Shown one piece after another: positions 19,523-27,424 of a stretch of 64,000 nucleotides of DNA. The notes beneath the pieces were generated by a model. The model ran no database searches. It saw only the letters and a program-made list of their open reading frames with translations, and had not been told where the DNA came from. Position 1 is the stretch's first letter; each line of letters begins with the position of its first letter. The translations under genes were made by a program, and so were the position numbers. Source of the stretch: CAIYRG01 sp964494505 (GTDB taxonomy: Bacteria > Pseudomonadota > Alphaproteobacteria > Micropepsales > Micropepsaceae); NCBI GenBank assembly GCA_964494505.1, contig CAZBRO010000026.1:17695-81694 (forward strand). Direction: 5' to 3'.

Positions 19523-20011
19523 TCAATTCTTGAAGCCGAATTTCACGGTTTCAAAAATGCGCTCGACCGTCGCCCTGTCTTCGGGCTTGGCAACCGAGCC
19601 CATGACAAGCAGGCTCAAGGGACCGAAATCGTCTTTCTCGACAGCCGGCACATAGAGCCCGACGAACAGCGGGTGCGCCGGATCGGGGGCCGCCGCACGC
19701 GTGATCGCGCCCGGCTTCTCGTCCACCACCAGCTTCACCTCGGATGGGTTCTTGGCGCCCTCGGGCAGCTTCATCGCGTCGCGGTGATAGCCGAACTCGA
19801 CGGCAAGATCGAAACCTGCGCCGTGGAACGTACCGGCAAAAGCATCGCCGGTGCGGATGCGCTCGAAGGTGGTTCCGGGGGGCGCTTTAACGGTGAACAT
19901 CGGCCCCGCCATCACGTGCACCCAATCGGCCGGCACGGCATCGGCCGCCATTGCGTGACCCGAAAATCCGATCGCCAGGACACCGGCAAATACAGCGGTC
20001 AGCGCGCGCAT
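19523..20011 (-). CDS. Exported protein of unknown function
   Basis: A 162-residue protein with a signal peptide (1-22, ending GHAMA). The ATG at 20011 has GGAGAGAACC upstream and is preferred over an ATG four codons earlier. The mature part begins ADAVPADWVHVMAGPMFTVKAPPGTTFE and ends with a helix-like VERIFETVKFGFKN, a pattern seen in small periplasmic proteins that describe peak-shaped 'MFTVKAP' folds; there is no motif that assigns a reaction. Preceded upstream by a compound block of repeats (20041-20188). Confidence 0.75.
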   Translation of the reverse strand: MRALTAVFAGVLAIGFSGHAMAADAVPADWVHVMAGPMFTVKAPPGTTFERIRTGDAFAGTFHGAGFDLAVEFGYHRDAMKLPEGAKNPSEVKLVVDEKPGAITRAAAPDPAHPLFVGLYVPAVEKDDFGPLSLLVMGSVAKPEDRATVERIFETVKFGFKN

Positions 20012-20040
20012 GGTTCTCTCCATCTGGTTTCAATAGATAT

Positions 20041-20104
20041 ATCACGCGGAGACGCGGAGGCCGCGGAGAAAGACAACTCCGCGTTCTCCGCGCTTCCGCG
20101 TGTG
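20041..20104. repeat. Palindromic CGCGGAG repeat element
   Basis: CACGCGGAGACGCGGAG on the left is mirrored by TCTCCGCG and CTTCCGCGTG on the right, giving a long imperfect hairpin with the loop at AAAGACAACT. Elements of this pattern are dispersed in many bacterial genomes. It adjoins the next repeat with 15 bases between. Confidence 0.7.
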
Positions 20105-20118
20105 GAATCTGTTTCGCC

Positions 20119-20188
20119 CCCCTCACCCTTCGACAGGCTCGGGGTGAAGAATAATCCTCATGCTGAGCTTGTCGAAGCATGAGGGGGA
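20119..20188. repeat. CTTCGACAAGCTCA-type repeat, copy a (left flank of S1/P1 pseudogene)
   Basis: Contains CCTCACCCTTCGACAGGCTC and TGAGCTTGTCGAAGCATGAG as two short hairpins joined by AGAATAATCCTC. The element at 21243-21325 is the same sequence in the opposite orientation; a third copy is at 45568-45660. The repeat ends 3 bases before the stop of the broken nuclease gene. Confidence 0.85.
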
Positions 20189-20191
20189 CGC

Positions 20192-21235
20192 TCAATCCAA
20201 CCCCTGCAGCGAACCGAGCGGGTTCGTCTTGCCGGATTCGACATCCCGCACGGCTATCGGCGGATAGCCCACCGACGCGTCCGCGCTTCTGTGCCACGCG
20301 TCCACCACGAGATCGCGCAGCTCCGACGCCCCGGCCGCGAGGCGCCTGGCCGCGAACGTTTTGCCGCTTTCATGCCTTCCGTCGAACGCATCCTCCTTCT
20401 GCAACCGGAAAAGCGGGACCACCTCTTTCTGCGTCGCGATCAGATAGTCGGAGATCCGTTTCTGAATGGCGCAGCGGCAATCGCGATAGGGAGCCATCTC
20501 GGCCGGGATGGCGCTCGCCGGCACCCACGCCCGGATGAACGCCCCCTCGAACGCGGCATGCAGTCAGCGTTCGGTCGCGAAATTCTGCGGATTGGGAAAA
20601 TTACCCCAGCCGTCGAAATGCACCGAGACGTGCATCGGCTGGCTGCCATCGCCGACGAAATGCGAAAGAAAGCCCAGATCGCGGATCGTCAAACCCTCTC
20701 GCACATACTGATCCTTCAGGAACCAGGTGCGGTCGGAAGGCGTCGTGGCATATTTCGCGCCGGCGATATCGGCCCGCCAATAGGCGAGATCGGTCGAGAG
20801 CTGCTCCCAGGCGTCCGCAATCGCATAGGGAAGATAGCCCGCGCGATATTCGTCCGAACCGGCCGCGCGCAGCGCCGTGTCGTAGGCCTCCCGGTTCGGC
20901 GGCAGCGCGGAAAGCGATGGCCCGCGCCCGGCCTTCAGATCGTCACCGACATTGATGTGGTGGGCGGGATCGGCATCGGAATCGTGCGGTTCGCCCGAGC
21001 CCTTGGAGCGGTCCGGTTCGCGCGAGACTTCGCCGATCTGGCGCGCGGCTTCGGGGGTACGCAGGAATTCCGGCACCTCCAGCGGCAGCGCGCGAGAGGC
21101 GATCTCGCCGATCAGGCGATGCCCGCTGGCGCCCCAGGCGAGCGCCGTCTCGGGCGCTACGAGCGTGACGCACAGACACGCGGCAACCGTGGCCACCACA
21201 CCCTTGAGCATCCGAGCCTGTTTCGGTTGGTTCAT
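20192..21235 (-). pseudogene. S1/P1 nuclease-family gene interrupted by an in-frame TGA
   Basis: One reading frame of 347 codons from an ATG at 21235 (GGGGGGACAG upstream) to a stop at 20192 is interrupted only by TGA at 20564-20566. Upstream half: signal peptide, then ALAWGASGHRLIGEIASRAL, whose first mature Trp and His fit the zinc site of S1/P1 enzymes, plus PAHHINVGDD and FLSHFVGDGSQPMHV. After the TGA the same frame continues LHAAFEGAFIRAWVPASAI, as expected for the family. Intact homologues are exported zinc nucleases or phosphodiesterases of this total length. The break is a point nonsense change or a sequencing error; the N-terminal fragment of about 223 residues lacks the C-terminal third. 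Confidence 0.85.
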
Positions 21236-21242
21236 TGGCTGT

Positions 21243-21325
21243 CCCCCCTCATGCTTCGACAAGCTCAGGATGAGGAACATTATTCTCCCCCCCTTGGCTT
21301 GTCGAAGGGTGAAGGTACGCAGAAA
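21243..21325. repeat. CTTCGACAAGCTCA-type repeat, copy b (right flank, inverted)
   Basis: Reverse complement of the repeat at 20119-20188: CCTCATGCTTCGACAAGCTC, a central ATTATTCT and GGCTTGTCGAAGGGTGAAG. It ends 7 bases upstream of nothing else but the start region of the broken nuclease gene, so the two copies bracket that gene tightly in inverted orientation. Confidence 0.85.
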
Positions 21326-21387
21326 AGACTTCGCCCGCGCGACGCTTTCGCATCGCACGGGCGAATTCCCCAACCCGAGAACGGCTA

Positions 21388-22461
21388 TTATTTCGACGCG
21401 GTGCTCTGATAGGCAACCGTCGCCGGCGCTGGCAGTGACGCCAGGTACGCGGTGATGTTGATCATGTCGTCATTGGTGAGCTTGGAGGCGACCTTCTTCA
21501 TCAGGTCGGCCATGTCGCCATGGCGCGCGCCCTGCTGGAAGTCGAAGAGCTGGCGGGCCGTGTAGCTCGGCGAACGCGCGGCGATCGGGGGAACCGAGCC
21601 GATGCCGTTCAGATCGTCGCCATGGCACACCGTGCAGGCGATGGTCTTGCCGTTGCCGCCCGTGGTGACGAGGTCTTTGCCCTTCGCTACCGCACCCTTC
21701 GGCACATAGGCCGTGAAGGGCGAGTGCGGATTGCGCAGGGTTTCGGTGAACCTCGCATTGTCCGGCACTTCGACGACGCGATTGCCGATGGGCTCCGTGC
21801 CGGCCTGTGCGCCGTCGAGGGGGATCCACATTCCGCCCTGGCTGCGCGTCTTCGGCACCGTGTCGGTTTCGACGACCTTGATCCACGGCGTCCATTTCAT
21901 GGAGGAGAAATAGGTCGCGGCGGCCTGAATCTCATCCTCGGTCATGGCCTTGGCGAAGCTGACCATCTGCTGCGTGTTGCCTTTGCGGCGTTCCGCGCTC
22001 GCCCGCATGTCGTCCTTCATGTCGTGCAGCTGGCGAAGGATGTATTCCTTCGGCAGCGCGGCCGGGCTCGCATTTTCCGAACGCCCCTTGCCGTTGGGAT
22101 AATGGCAGAGCGAGCAAGCGACGATGCCGCGTGACTCGTCGCCCTGTGCGACGATGTTGGGCATCTGCGGATGTTCGCTCGGGAACCAGTCGGCAGGCGC
22201 CACCCGCGCGGGCGTGTCGTTGTCGCGGCGGCCGCGGATCTTGTTGAGCGTGAACTTTTGATCCGAGCCGGGGACGCTCAGCATCGTGCCGTCGTCGCGC
22301 ACCGGGGCCGGCGGCGTTGCGCCCGGCGGCGCCGGCGGCGGGACGCCATAGGCCCAGGCCGGATAATTCGGGTTGGTCGCAACATTGTCGGCGGCGTAGA
22401 GCGCGGTGAACGTGGCCGCAACGCTACCAATCAGGACTGCGATACCGATGGTTTTTTTCAT
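21388..22461 (-). CDS. Diheme c-type cytochrome, periplasmic
   Basis: A 357-residue exported cytochrome with two heme-binding motifs, CSLCH (Cys116, Cys119, His120) and CTVCH (Cys276, Cys279, His280). The ATG at 22461 follows GGGAGGGAAC and starts a signal peptide ending TALYAAD. A Pro-rich linker (about 34-55) precedes the first heme domain. Each domain carries helix patterns of cytochrome c4-like proteins (SFAKAMTEDEIQAAATYFSSM and KVASKLTNDDMINITAYLASL). It should shuttle electrons in the periplasm; no obvious donor is adjacent. Lies about 100 bases after the ferric permease gene on the same strand. Confidence 0.9.
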   Translation of the reverse strand: MKKTIGIAVLIGSVAATFTALYAADNVATNPNYPAWAYGVPPPAPPGATPPAPVRDDGTMLSVPGSDQKFTLNKIRGRRDNDTPARVAPADWFPSEHPQMPNIVAQGDESRGIVACSLCHYPNGKGRSENASPAALPKEYILRQLHDMKDDMRASAERRKGNTQQMVSFAKAMTEDEIQAAATYFSSMKWTPWIKVVETDTVPKTRSQGGMWIPLDGAQAGTEPIGNRVVEVPDNARFTETLRNPHSPFTAYVPKGAVAKGKDLVTTGGNGKTIACTVCHGDDLNGIGSVPPIAARSPSYTARQLFDFQQGARHGDMADLMKKVASKLTNDDMINITAYLASLPAPATVAYQSTASK

Positions 22462-22561
22462 GGACAGTTCCCTCCCAAGGACTGGCCTTGATGGTGACAC
22501 AGGATTCAGGTTTTTGCCAGCGGGAGTAGAGCGTTCCGGTCACCGGCGCGCCCTGGTCGGC

Positions 22562-24277
22562 TCAGGGCAGGGGCGGGGGTTCCTCGCGGCCCTTGGCCGA
22601 GGCCGCGATGCTGCGAATCAACAGGATGCAGGGGATGATTCCCGCCGCTACGATGGCGAGCGAGGGGGCGGCCGCCCAGGAAAGCCGCTCGTCGGAGGCA
22701 TAATTGCTGGCCTTGATGGCGAGCGTGTCGAAATTGAACGGCCGCAGCATCAGGGTCGCCGGCAGTTCCTTCATCACGTCAACGAAGACGAGGAGCGCGC
22801 CTGTCAGCACCGACGGCGCGATCATCGGGAGATAGACCCGCTTCAGCGCATCGAACGGCCCGCGCGCGAGCAGCCGCGCCGCGCCGCCGATGGAGGGCGT
22901 CACCCGCTCGAGCCCCGCCCCGATGCTCTGGAGGGCAACCGCGAGGTAGAGTGCGGTGTAGGCCACCAGCAGCGCCGCGATGCCGCCGGTCAGCACCAGA
23001 CCCGGCGAGACGCCGAAGACGGCCTTGGCAAAATCGGCGAACGCATTGTCGAAGGCCGCGAACGGCACCAATACGCCGACCGCGATCACCGACCCCGGCA
23101 CCGCATAGCCGAGCGCGGTAAAGGACGCGGCGCGGCCGGCAATTCCTTTGGGCCGCTCTTTGCGCGCGAAGGCGAGGACGAGCGCGCCCAGTGTGACGAT
23201 GATTGCCGCAGCACCCGCGAGCGTCAGCGTGTTGAACACCTGATGCGAGAAATCGCGCGCCGGCCCCCCCGATTGGATCAGAAGCGCGAGCAGGACCAGT
23301 GCCGGCACCACAAAACCCAGAATGGGCGGCAGCACGCAGGCGATGATCGCCGCCGCCGATTTCAGCGGCGGCAAAGCATAGCGCTCGGGCCGCCGGTCGC
23401 GCCGCCCGGTTTCATGGAAACGCGCGCGCCCGCGCAACAGGCGTTCGGCGATCAGCACCAGCCCGACGAAACCGATCAAGATTGCTGCAAGCTCGCGCGC
23501 CGCGGTCTGGTCGGAAAATGAAAACCACGCGCTGTAAATGCCCGTGGTGAATACCGGCACGCCGAAATAGGAGACGGTGCCGTAATCGGCGAACGTGTTC
23601 ATCGCGGCGAGCACGGCGCCTGCGATCAGCGCTGGCCGCGCCAGCGGCAGCGACACGGCTGCGAACGAGGCCCATGGCCCGCGGCCCAGCAATCGCGCGG
23701 CTTCCAGCGCGCTCGCCGATTCGTTCAGGAACCGCGCGCGCGCCAGCAAATACACATAGGGATAGAGCGTGAGGACCAGCATCAGCGCCGCGCCCGGAAG
23801 CGAGCGCACGTCGGGAAACCAGTAATCGCCGGTCTCCCAGCCCGTCGCAGCTTGCAGCGCCTGCTGAACCGGTCCGTAGGCGGACAGAAAATCGGCATAG
23901 GCATAGGCAAGCACATAAGCCGGTGCGGCCATCGGCAAAATGAGGGCGGCTTCCAGCACGCGGCGCCCCGGAAATTCGCACATCGCGGTCAGCCAGGCGG
24001 CCGGAACCCCGACCATCAGCACGCCGGTCACGACCAGGGCGACCAGCATCAGCGTGTTCCCGGCATATTCCGGCAGCACGGTCTCGGCGAGATGCACAAA
24101 CACCGCGCTTTCGCCCGAGAGCAGACTGAAACACACCGACGCAATCGGGATGACGAGCGTCAGCGACAGCAGCAGCGCCACCGCATCGAGCGCCGACAGC
24201 CGCGGCGCAAATCTTCCCTTGCGCGCGCGGGGAGGGGCAGGGGGGGAGGGGGCGATTGCGCCTGATTCTGCGCTCAT
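22562..24277 (-). CDS. fbpB: Ferric iron ABC transporter permease, fused two-domain (FbpB-type)
   Basis: A 571-residue inner-membrane protein with about 12 helices in two homologous halves, as in FbpB/AfuB. The first coupling loop is near EAARLLGRGPWASFAAVSLPLARPA and the second near GGAARLLARGPFDALKRVYLPMIAPS (quoted parts at about 185-210 and 465-490). A Pro/Arg-rich cytoplasmic lead (1-30) precedes helix 1. It is the likely partner of FbpA at 18420, though on the other strand and 3 kb away. It begins 10 bases after the small exported-protein gene at 24288, suggesting an operon with that gene and the 57-residue protein upstream. Confidence 0.9.
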   Translation of the reverse strand: MSAESGAIAPSPPAPPRARKGRFAPRLSALDAVALLLSLTLVIPIASVCFSLLSGESAVFVHLAETVLPEYAGNTLMLVALVVTGVLMVGVPAAWLTAMCEFPGRRVLEAALILPMAAPAYVLAYAYADFLSAYGPVQQALQAATGWETGDYWFPDVRSLPGAALMLVLTLYPYVYLLARARFLNESASALEAARLLGRGPWASFAAVSLPLARPALIAGAVLAAMNTFADYGTVSYFGVPVFTTGIYSAWFSFSDQTAARELAAILIGFVGLVLIAERLLRGRARFHETGRRDRRPERYALPPLKSAAAIIACVLPPILGFVVPALVLLALLIQSGGPARDFSHQVFNTLTLAGAAAIIVTLGALVLAFARKERPKGIAGRAASFTALGYAVPGSVIAVGVLVPFAAFDNAFADFAKAVFGVSPGLVLTGGIAALLVAYTALYLAVALQSIGAGLERVTPSIGGAARLLARGPFDALKRVYLPMIAPSVLTGALLVFVDVMKELPATLMLRPFNFDTLAIKASNYASDERLSWAAAPSLAIVAAGIIPCILLIRSIAASAKGREEPPPLP

Positions 24278-24287
24278 CCTGCGCGGA

Positions 24288-24731
24288 TCATTTCTGCACG
24301 CGAAGCTGCACGACCATGGCGTTGCGCGTCACAACGGTCATGCCGTCATATTCGTAATTGCGGATGCCGGGCGGCGAGGTCACGTTCTGCGGCTGGCCCA
24401 GCACCACCACCACGGCGAGTGCCGACAGCCCGACACGGAGATGGTCGGCCGTTTCGTAGCGCTCGTCGTTGACGGTGATGAGGTCCACGACCCCCGATTT
24501 GCCACCGATCTGAGCGGAAACCTCACCCCACGCATAGACCGTGTCCGTGCCTTCCTTGCGCATGGTGCCGGGAACTCCGACGGAGGCTTCCAGTTCGGCC
24601 GCGTTCATACCGAGCGCAATCGGTCCGACGCGCTCCCCCGGAATGATCACGGTGTCGCGTGGCGCTGTCGCGGCCGATGCCGCGCCCGACACGCCGATCA
24701 AGAAAACCAAAGCCTGCAGAACCGAACGCAT
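24288..24731 (-). CDS. Exported protein with two SmpA/BamE-like LGM motifs (function unknown)
   Basis: A 147-residue protein with a signal peptide (1-20, ending GAASA). The mature part holds VGPIALGMNAAELEASVG followed by a second, weaker copy around LSALAVVVVLGQPQNV, the pattern of small SmpA/OmlA-like domains in which an LGM turn precedes a helix. Expected location periplasm or outer membrane. Lies 34 bases after a 57-codon gene and 10 bases before fbpB; its role in iron uptake is not established. Start ATG at 24731 has a weak ribosome site. Confidence 0.75.
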   Translation of the reverse strand: MRSVLQALVFLIGVSGAASAATAPRDTVIIPGERVGPIALGMNAAELEASVGVPGTMRKEGTDTVYAWGEVSAQIGGKSGVVDLITVNDERYETADHLRVGLSALAVVVVLGQPQNVTSPPGIRNYEYDGMTVVTRNAMVVQLRVQK

Positions 24732-24765
24732 GCGAAGCTCGCAAAATCCGTTCCCCGCGGGGAAC

Positions 24766-24939
24766 CTATTCGTTCTTGGCCCGCGCTACGCCGTCTTTGG
24801 CGTCCTCGGGTGTCACGATCTGGGGCCGGGCGGGCTGCACGCCGGCGGCGCGCTCGGCGTAATAGCCGGATGAGTAGTAAAGCACCGCCATCGTGCCGCA
24901 AACGACGCCTACCGTTCCCCAAAACCACCAGCGTCCCAT
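24766..24939 (-). CDS. Small membrane protein, 57 residues (unknown function)
   Basis: A short gene with ATG at 24939 preceded by GATGAGGACGG and a TAG at 24766. The product begins MGRWWFWGTVGVV, continues through one hydrophobic helix (about 4-22) and ends in a charged tail with AKDGVARAKNE. The aromatic-rich anchor with a soluble tail is typical of small inner-membrane accessory proteins. It is the first member of a minus-strand run with the 24288 gene (34-base gap) and fbpB. No homologue is recognised; codon choice looks like that of its neighbours. Confidence 0.65.
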   Translation of the reverse strand: MGRWWFWGTVGVVCGTMAVLYYSSGYYAERAAGVQPARPQIVTPEDAKDGVARAKNE

Positions 24940-25030
24940 GGAACCGTCCTCATCCGTCCCGGCGTCGCCGAGCGTTTGAGTTTATCGGACCCGGAACCCT
25001 TGCTGGCAAGCGCAAACTGCCCGCTCAAGC

Positions 25031-25197
25031 CCCGTGTGGTGGATTTGAAGTTCCTATGATCGGGATGGCATCTGCATTTAGGAACTTCAAATCCCAAAAC
25101 CACACTGGAATCTGCAGGTTGCTAGTGTGGCTACGAATCCGAAATTCGCCCTCGGTGCGGCTCCAAGATGCAGCGAATTTCGGATTCGCCACACTAG
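25031..25197. repeat. Two adjacent long palindromes (hairpin repeat pair)
   Basis: Palindrome 1: GGATTTGAAGTTCCTA (25041-25056) is perfectly mirrored at 25079-25094, with outer arms CCCGTGTGGT and ACCACACTGG. Palindrome 2: CTAGTGTGGC (25122-25131) and GAATCCGAAATTCG (from 25135) are mirrored at 25173-25197, with only a 3-base bulge. Both start with a GTGTGG block followed by an AT-rich core, so they look like two copies of one element type. They fill most of the 317-base gap 24940-25256; no gene lies there. Confidence 0.85.
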
Positions 25198-25256
25198 GTG
25201 CAAGGAGCGCTGAATTGGTCCAAACTGAAAGCCGGTTTCGACGCGAGGAGGGGATT

Positions 25257-26744
25257 ATGGGCAAGGAAAACGGGTACGGACGTTTGACACGGCGGGGCCT
25301 GCTGAAGGCCGGAGGATGGATGGCCTCCGCCACGGTGCCGCTTGGCAGCGCACGAGCCGCATCCGCGCCCGGCGGGGCGACTCCGCCCGGCAAGATCATA
25401 GCGACTCTGTCGGCCTATATGGCCGATGCCGCGAACAAGAAACTCCCCGATTCCGTCGCGGAAAAATCCAAGCAGATGATCCTCGATGCGCTGGCCGCGA
25501 TGATCTCCGGGTCGCAATTGCCGCCGGGCAAAATGGCGCTCGGCTTTGCGCGCATGTACCAGGGCGACAAGACCGCCACCATCCCGGCCTCCAACATGCT
25601 CTGCGGGCCCATCGAGGCCGCACTCGTCAACGGCATGCTCGCGCACTCGGACGAGACCGACGACACGCATCCGCCGTCCCAATCCCATCCTGGCTGTTCG
25701 GTGGTGCCTTCCGCACTCGCCGCAGGCGAGAAATTCGGCGCCTCGGGCGAGCGCTTCATGCGCGCGGTGGCGCTCGGTTACGACGTCGGCCCCCGGGTGA
25801 CCGAGACGCTCGGCAAGCTGCAATACATGGTCGCGACCCATCGCAGCACGCATGCGATTTCCGGCACCTTCGGCTCGGCGGCCGCTGCGGGCTGCATGGC
25901 CGGGCTTTCCGCGCAGCAGATGCGCTGGCTCTTGTCCTATACGGCGCAGTCGGCCTCGGGGCTCGCCTCCTGGCAGCGCGACACGCAGCACATCGAGAAG
26001 AGCTTCGATTTCGGCGGTATGCCCGCGCGGAGCGGCATCACGGCAGCACTGCTTGTGCAGGCGGGCGGCACCGCGCTCGACGACATCTTCTCCGGCGCCG
26101 ACAACTTCCTCGACGCGTTCAAGCCGATGAACGATCCGAACATGCTGATCGAAGCTTTGGGCGAGCGTTACGAGATCATGCGCACCGATGTGAAGAAATG
26201 GACGGTCGGCGCGCCCATCCAGGCTCCTCTCGATGCCATGGAGAATCTCCTCAAGAAGAACAAGTTCAGCGCCGATCAGGTTCAAAAGGTGGTTGTACGC
26301 GTCGCGACCGACGAAGCCGGCATCGTCGACAATCGCGAAATCCCCGACATTTCGCTGCAGCATCTCATGGGCGTGATGCTGCTCGACAAGACGGTATCGT
26401 TCAAATCGGCGCATGATGTCGCCCGCATGAAAGACCCCGCCGTGCTGAAGGAGCGCGCCAAGGTGCAGCTCGTGCGCGACGACGGGCTGGAGAAGCTGAT
26501 GCCCAAGCGCGTCGCCGTGGTCGAGGTGACGATGACCGACGGCAAGATGCTCAGCGAGCGTGTCGAGACGGTGCGCGGCACGGCCGGCAATCCGATGACG
26601 CGGGAAGAGATGATCGCGAAGGCGCGCGATTTGTGCGTGCCGGTGTTGGGCGCGGACAAGTTCCAGAAGCTTTCGGACAAGATTTTCGCGCTGGAGACGG
26701 TGAAGAACGTCGCCGAGCTCCGCCCGCTGCTGCAAACGTCATAG
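25257..26744 (+). CDS. MmgE/PrpD family protein with a Tat signal
   Basis: A 495-residue protein of the 2-methylcitrate dehydratase/immune-responsive family. The ATG at 25257 follows GCGAGGAGGGG; a longer frame back to 23940 runs antisense to fbpB and is rejected. Residues 1-38 form a twin-arginine signal (LTRRGLLKAGG, hydrophobic core, SARAA). Family marks: HSDETDDTHPPSQSHPGCSV (about 133-152), helical domain, and the C-terminal lid domain with KVVVRVATDEAG and GNPMTREEM. MmgE/PrpD enzymes are usually cytosolic dehydratases or isomerases, so export is unusual. No prpB, prpC or acnD neighbour is present, so propionate use is not implied. Confidence 0.88.
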   Translation: MGKENGYGRLTRRGLLKAGGWMASATVPLGSARAASAPGGATPPGKIIATLSAYMADAANKKLPDSVAEKSKQMILDALAAMISGSQLPPGKMALGFARMYQGDKTATIPASNMLCGPIEAALVNGMLAHSDETDDTHPPSQSHPGCSVVPSALAAGEKFGASGERFMRAVALGYDVGPRVTETLGKLQYMVATHRSTHAISGTFGSAAAAGCMAGLSAQQMRWLLSYTAQSASGLASWQRDTQHIEKSFDFGGMPARSGITAALLVQAGGTALDDIFSGADNFLDAFKPMNDPNMLIEALGERYEIMRTDVKKWTVGAPIQAPLDAMENLLKKNKFSADQVQKVVVRVATDEAGIVDNREIPDISLQHLMGVMLLDKTVSFKSAHDVARMKDPAVLKERAKVQLVRDDGLEKLMPKRVAVVEVTMTDGKMLSERVETVRGTAGNPMTREEMIAKARDLCVPVLGADKFQKLSDKIFALETVKNVAELRPLLQTS

Positions 26745-26777
26745 ACGTCAGGCTCTGGTGTGTGCCTGCGAGAAGGC

Positions 26778-26978
26778 TCAATCCCGAGATCGCTCCTGTT
26801 TGTCGTCATACGAATTGTCCCATTCGAGCTTGCCCATCAGGTCGAGCAAACGTTTCTGCCGCCTTCGCGCAATGAACTCCTGCAGCGCCTTGGTGACGGC
26901 CGCCTTCTTCGTCCGTTCGCCGCTCAGTTCAAGCGCGCGCTTTATCAGTTCGGAATCGATGGACAGGTTCGTAGCCAT
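26778..26978 (-). CDS. VapB-family antitoxin without an adjacent toxin
   Basis: A 66-residue protein matching the VapB_antitoxin family (PF09957 type): MATNLSIDSELIKRALELSG, then KKAAVTKALQEFIARRR and the tail KLEWDNSYDD that normally wraps the VapC toxin. The ATG at 26978 follows GGAGGTCTGC. A PIN-domain VapC gene usually overlaps or follows at once; here only 33 bases separate the stop from the convergent MmgE/PrpD gene, with no VapC frame on either strand. The protein may be an orphan or act on a distant toxin. Confidence 0.8.
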   Translation of the reverse strand: MATNLSIDSELIKRALELSGERTKKAAVTKALQEFIARRRQKRLLDLMGKLEWDNSYDDKQERSRD

Positions 26979-27115
26979 GAGCAGACCTCCACGCTTAGGA
27001 TCACACCACAAGGGGCGGCGCAGCCAGCGCCCCTGAAAATCGCGGCGGTCACGCCCCATCTCTCTACGGAATGTTGTCGCCGCAGGAGCGCCATTAAATC
27101 GCGTACCGGAATGAA

Positions 27116-27180
27116 CCCCTATCGAACTTTGTTCGCCCCCTTATCGACCTTTATGGCACCGATATTGCACCCTTATTTTC
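27116..27180 (-). repeat. Array of about six 11-nt GATAAGG-like units, copy B
   Basis: Read on the minus strand: GAAAATAAGGGTGC, AATATCGGTGCC, ATAAAGGTC, GATAAGGGGGC, GAACAAAGTTC, GATAGGGGTTC. The same six-unit layout with different spacers occurs on the plus strand at 39693-39759, each followed in the distal direction by C-rich sequence. The array sits in the 446-base gap 26979-27424 between vapB and the glutamine-synthetase-like gene; the rest of that gap holds a G-rich stretch near 27243 and nothing else I can name. Confidence 0.6.
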
Positions 27181-27424
27181 CCGAGCATCCGATCCGGATT
27201 CCCAAGGAAAGACTGGAGATTCGTGCGCTGGGACGGCCGCGACCCGGGGGAGGGGGGAGGGATGGTCGCGCGCCCATCTTGCTCACCTCGGCCTCAACCC
27301 GCAGAGTGATGACCCAGAGATAGAGATGCGGAACGGGAACGGTGGAACATCTGGTGCGCGCGCGGGCGCGGGAGCGGAAAATTCTCGATACGCGCTTTTC
27401 GCCGTCCCGCGTTAACCTAGCGCC

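Noticed and set aside
20564..20566. TGA as a selenocysteine codon in the S1/P1 gene
   Set aside because: Selenocysteine is not known in this family, the position is not an active-site residue and no obvious SECIS-like hairpin was seen; nonsense mutation or error is simpler.
23940..25256. A long in-frame extension upstream of the MmgE/PrpD gene
   Set aside because: It runs antisense to fbpB and through the palindromes; the ATG at 25257 has a strong ribosome site and begins a Tat signal.
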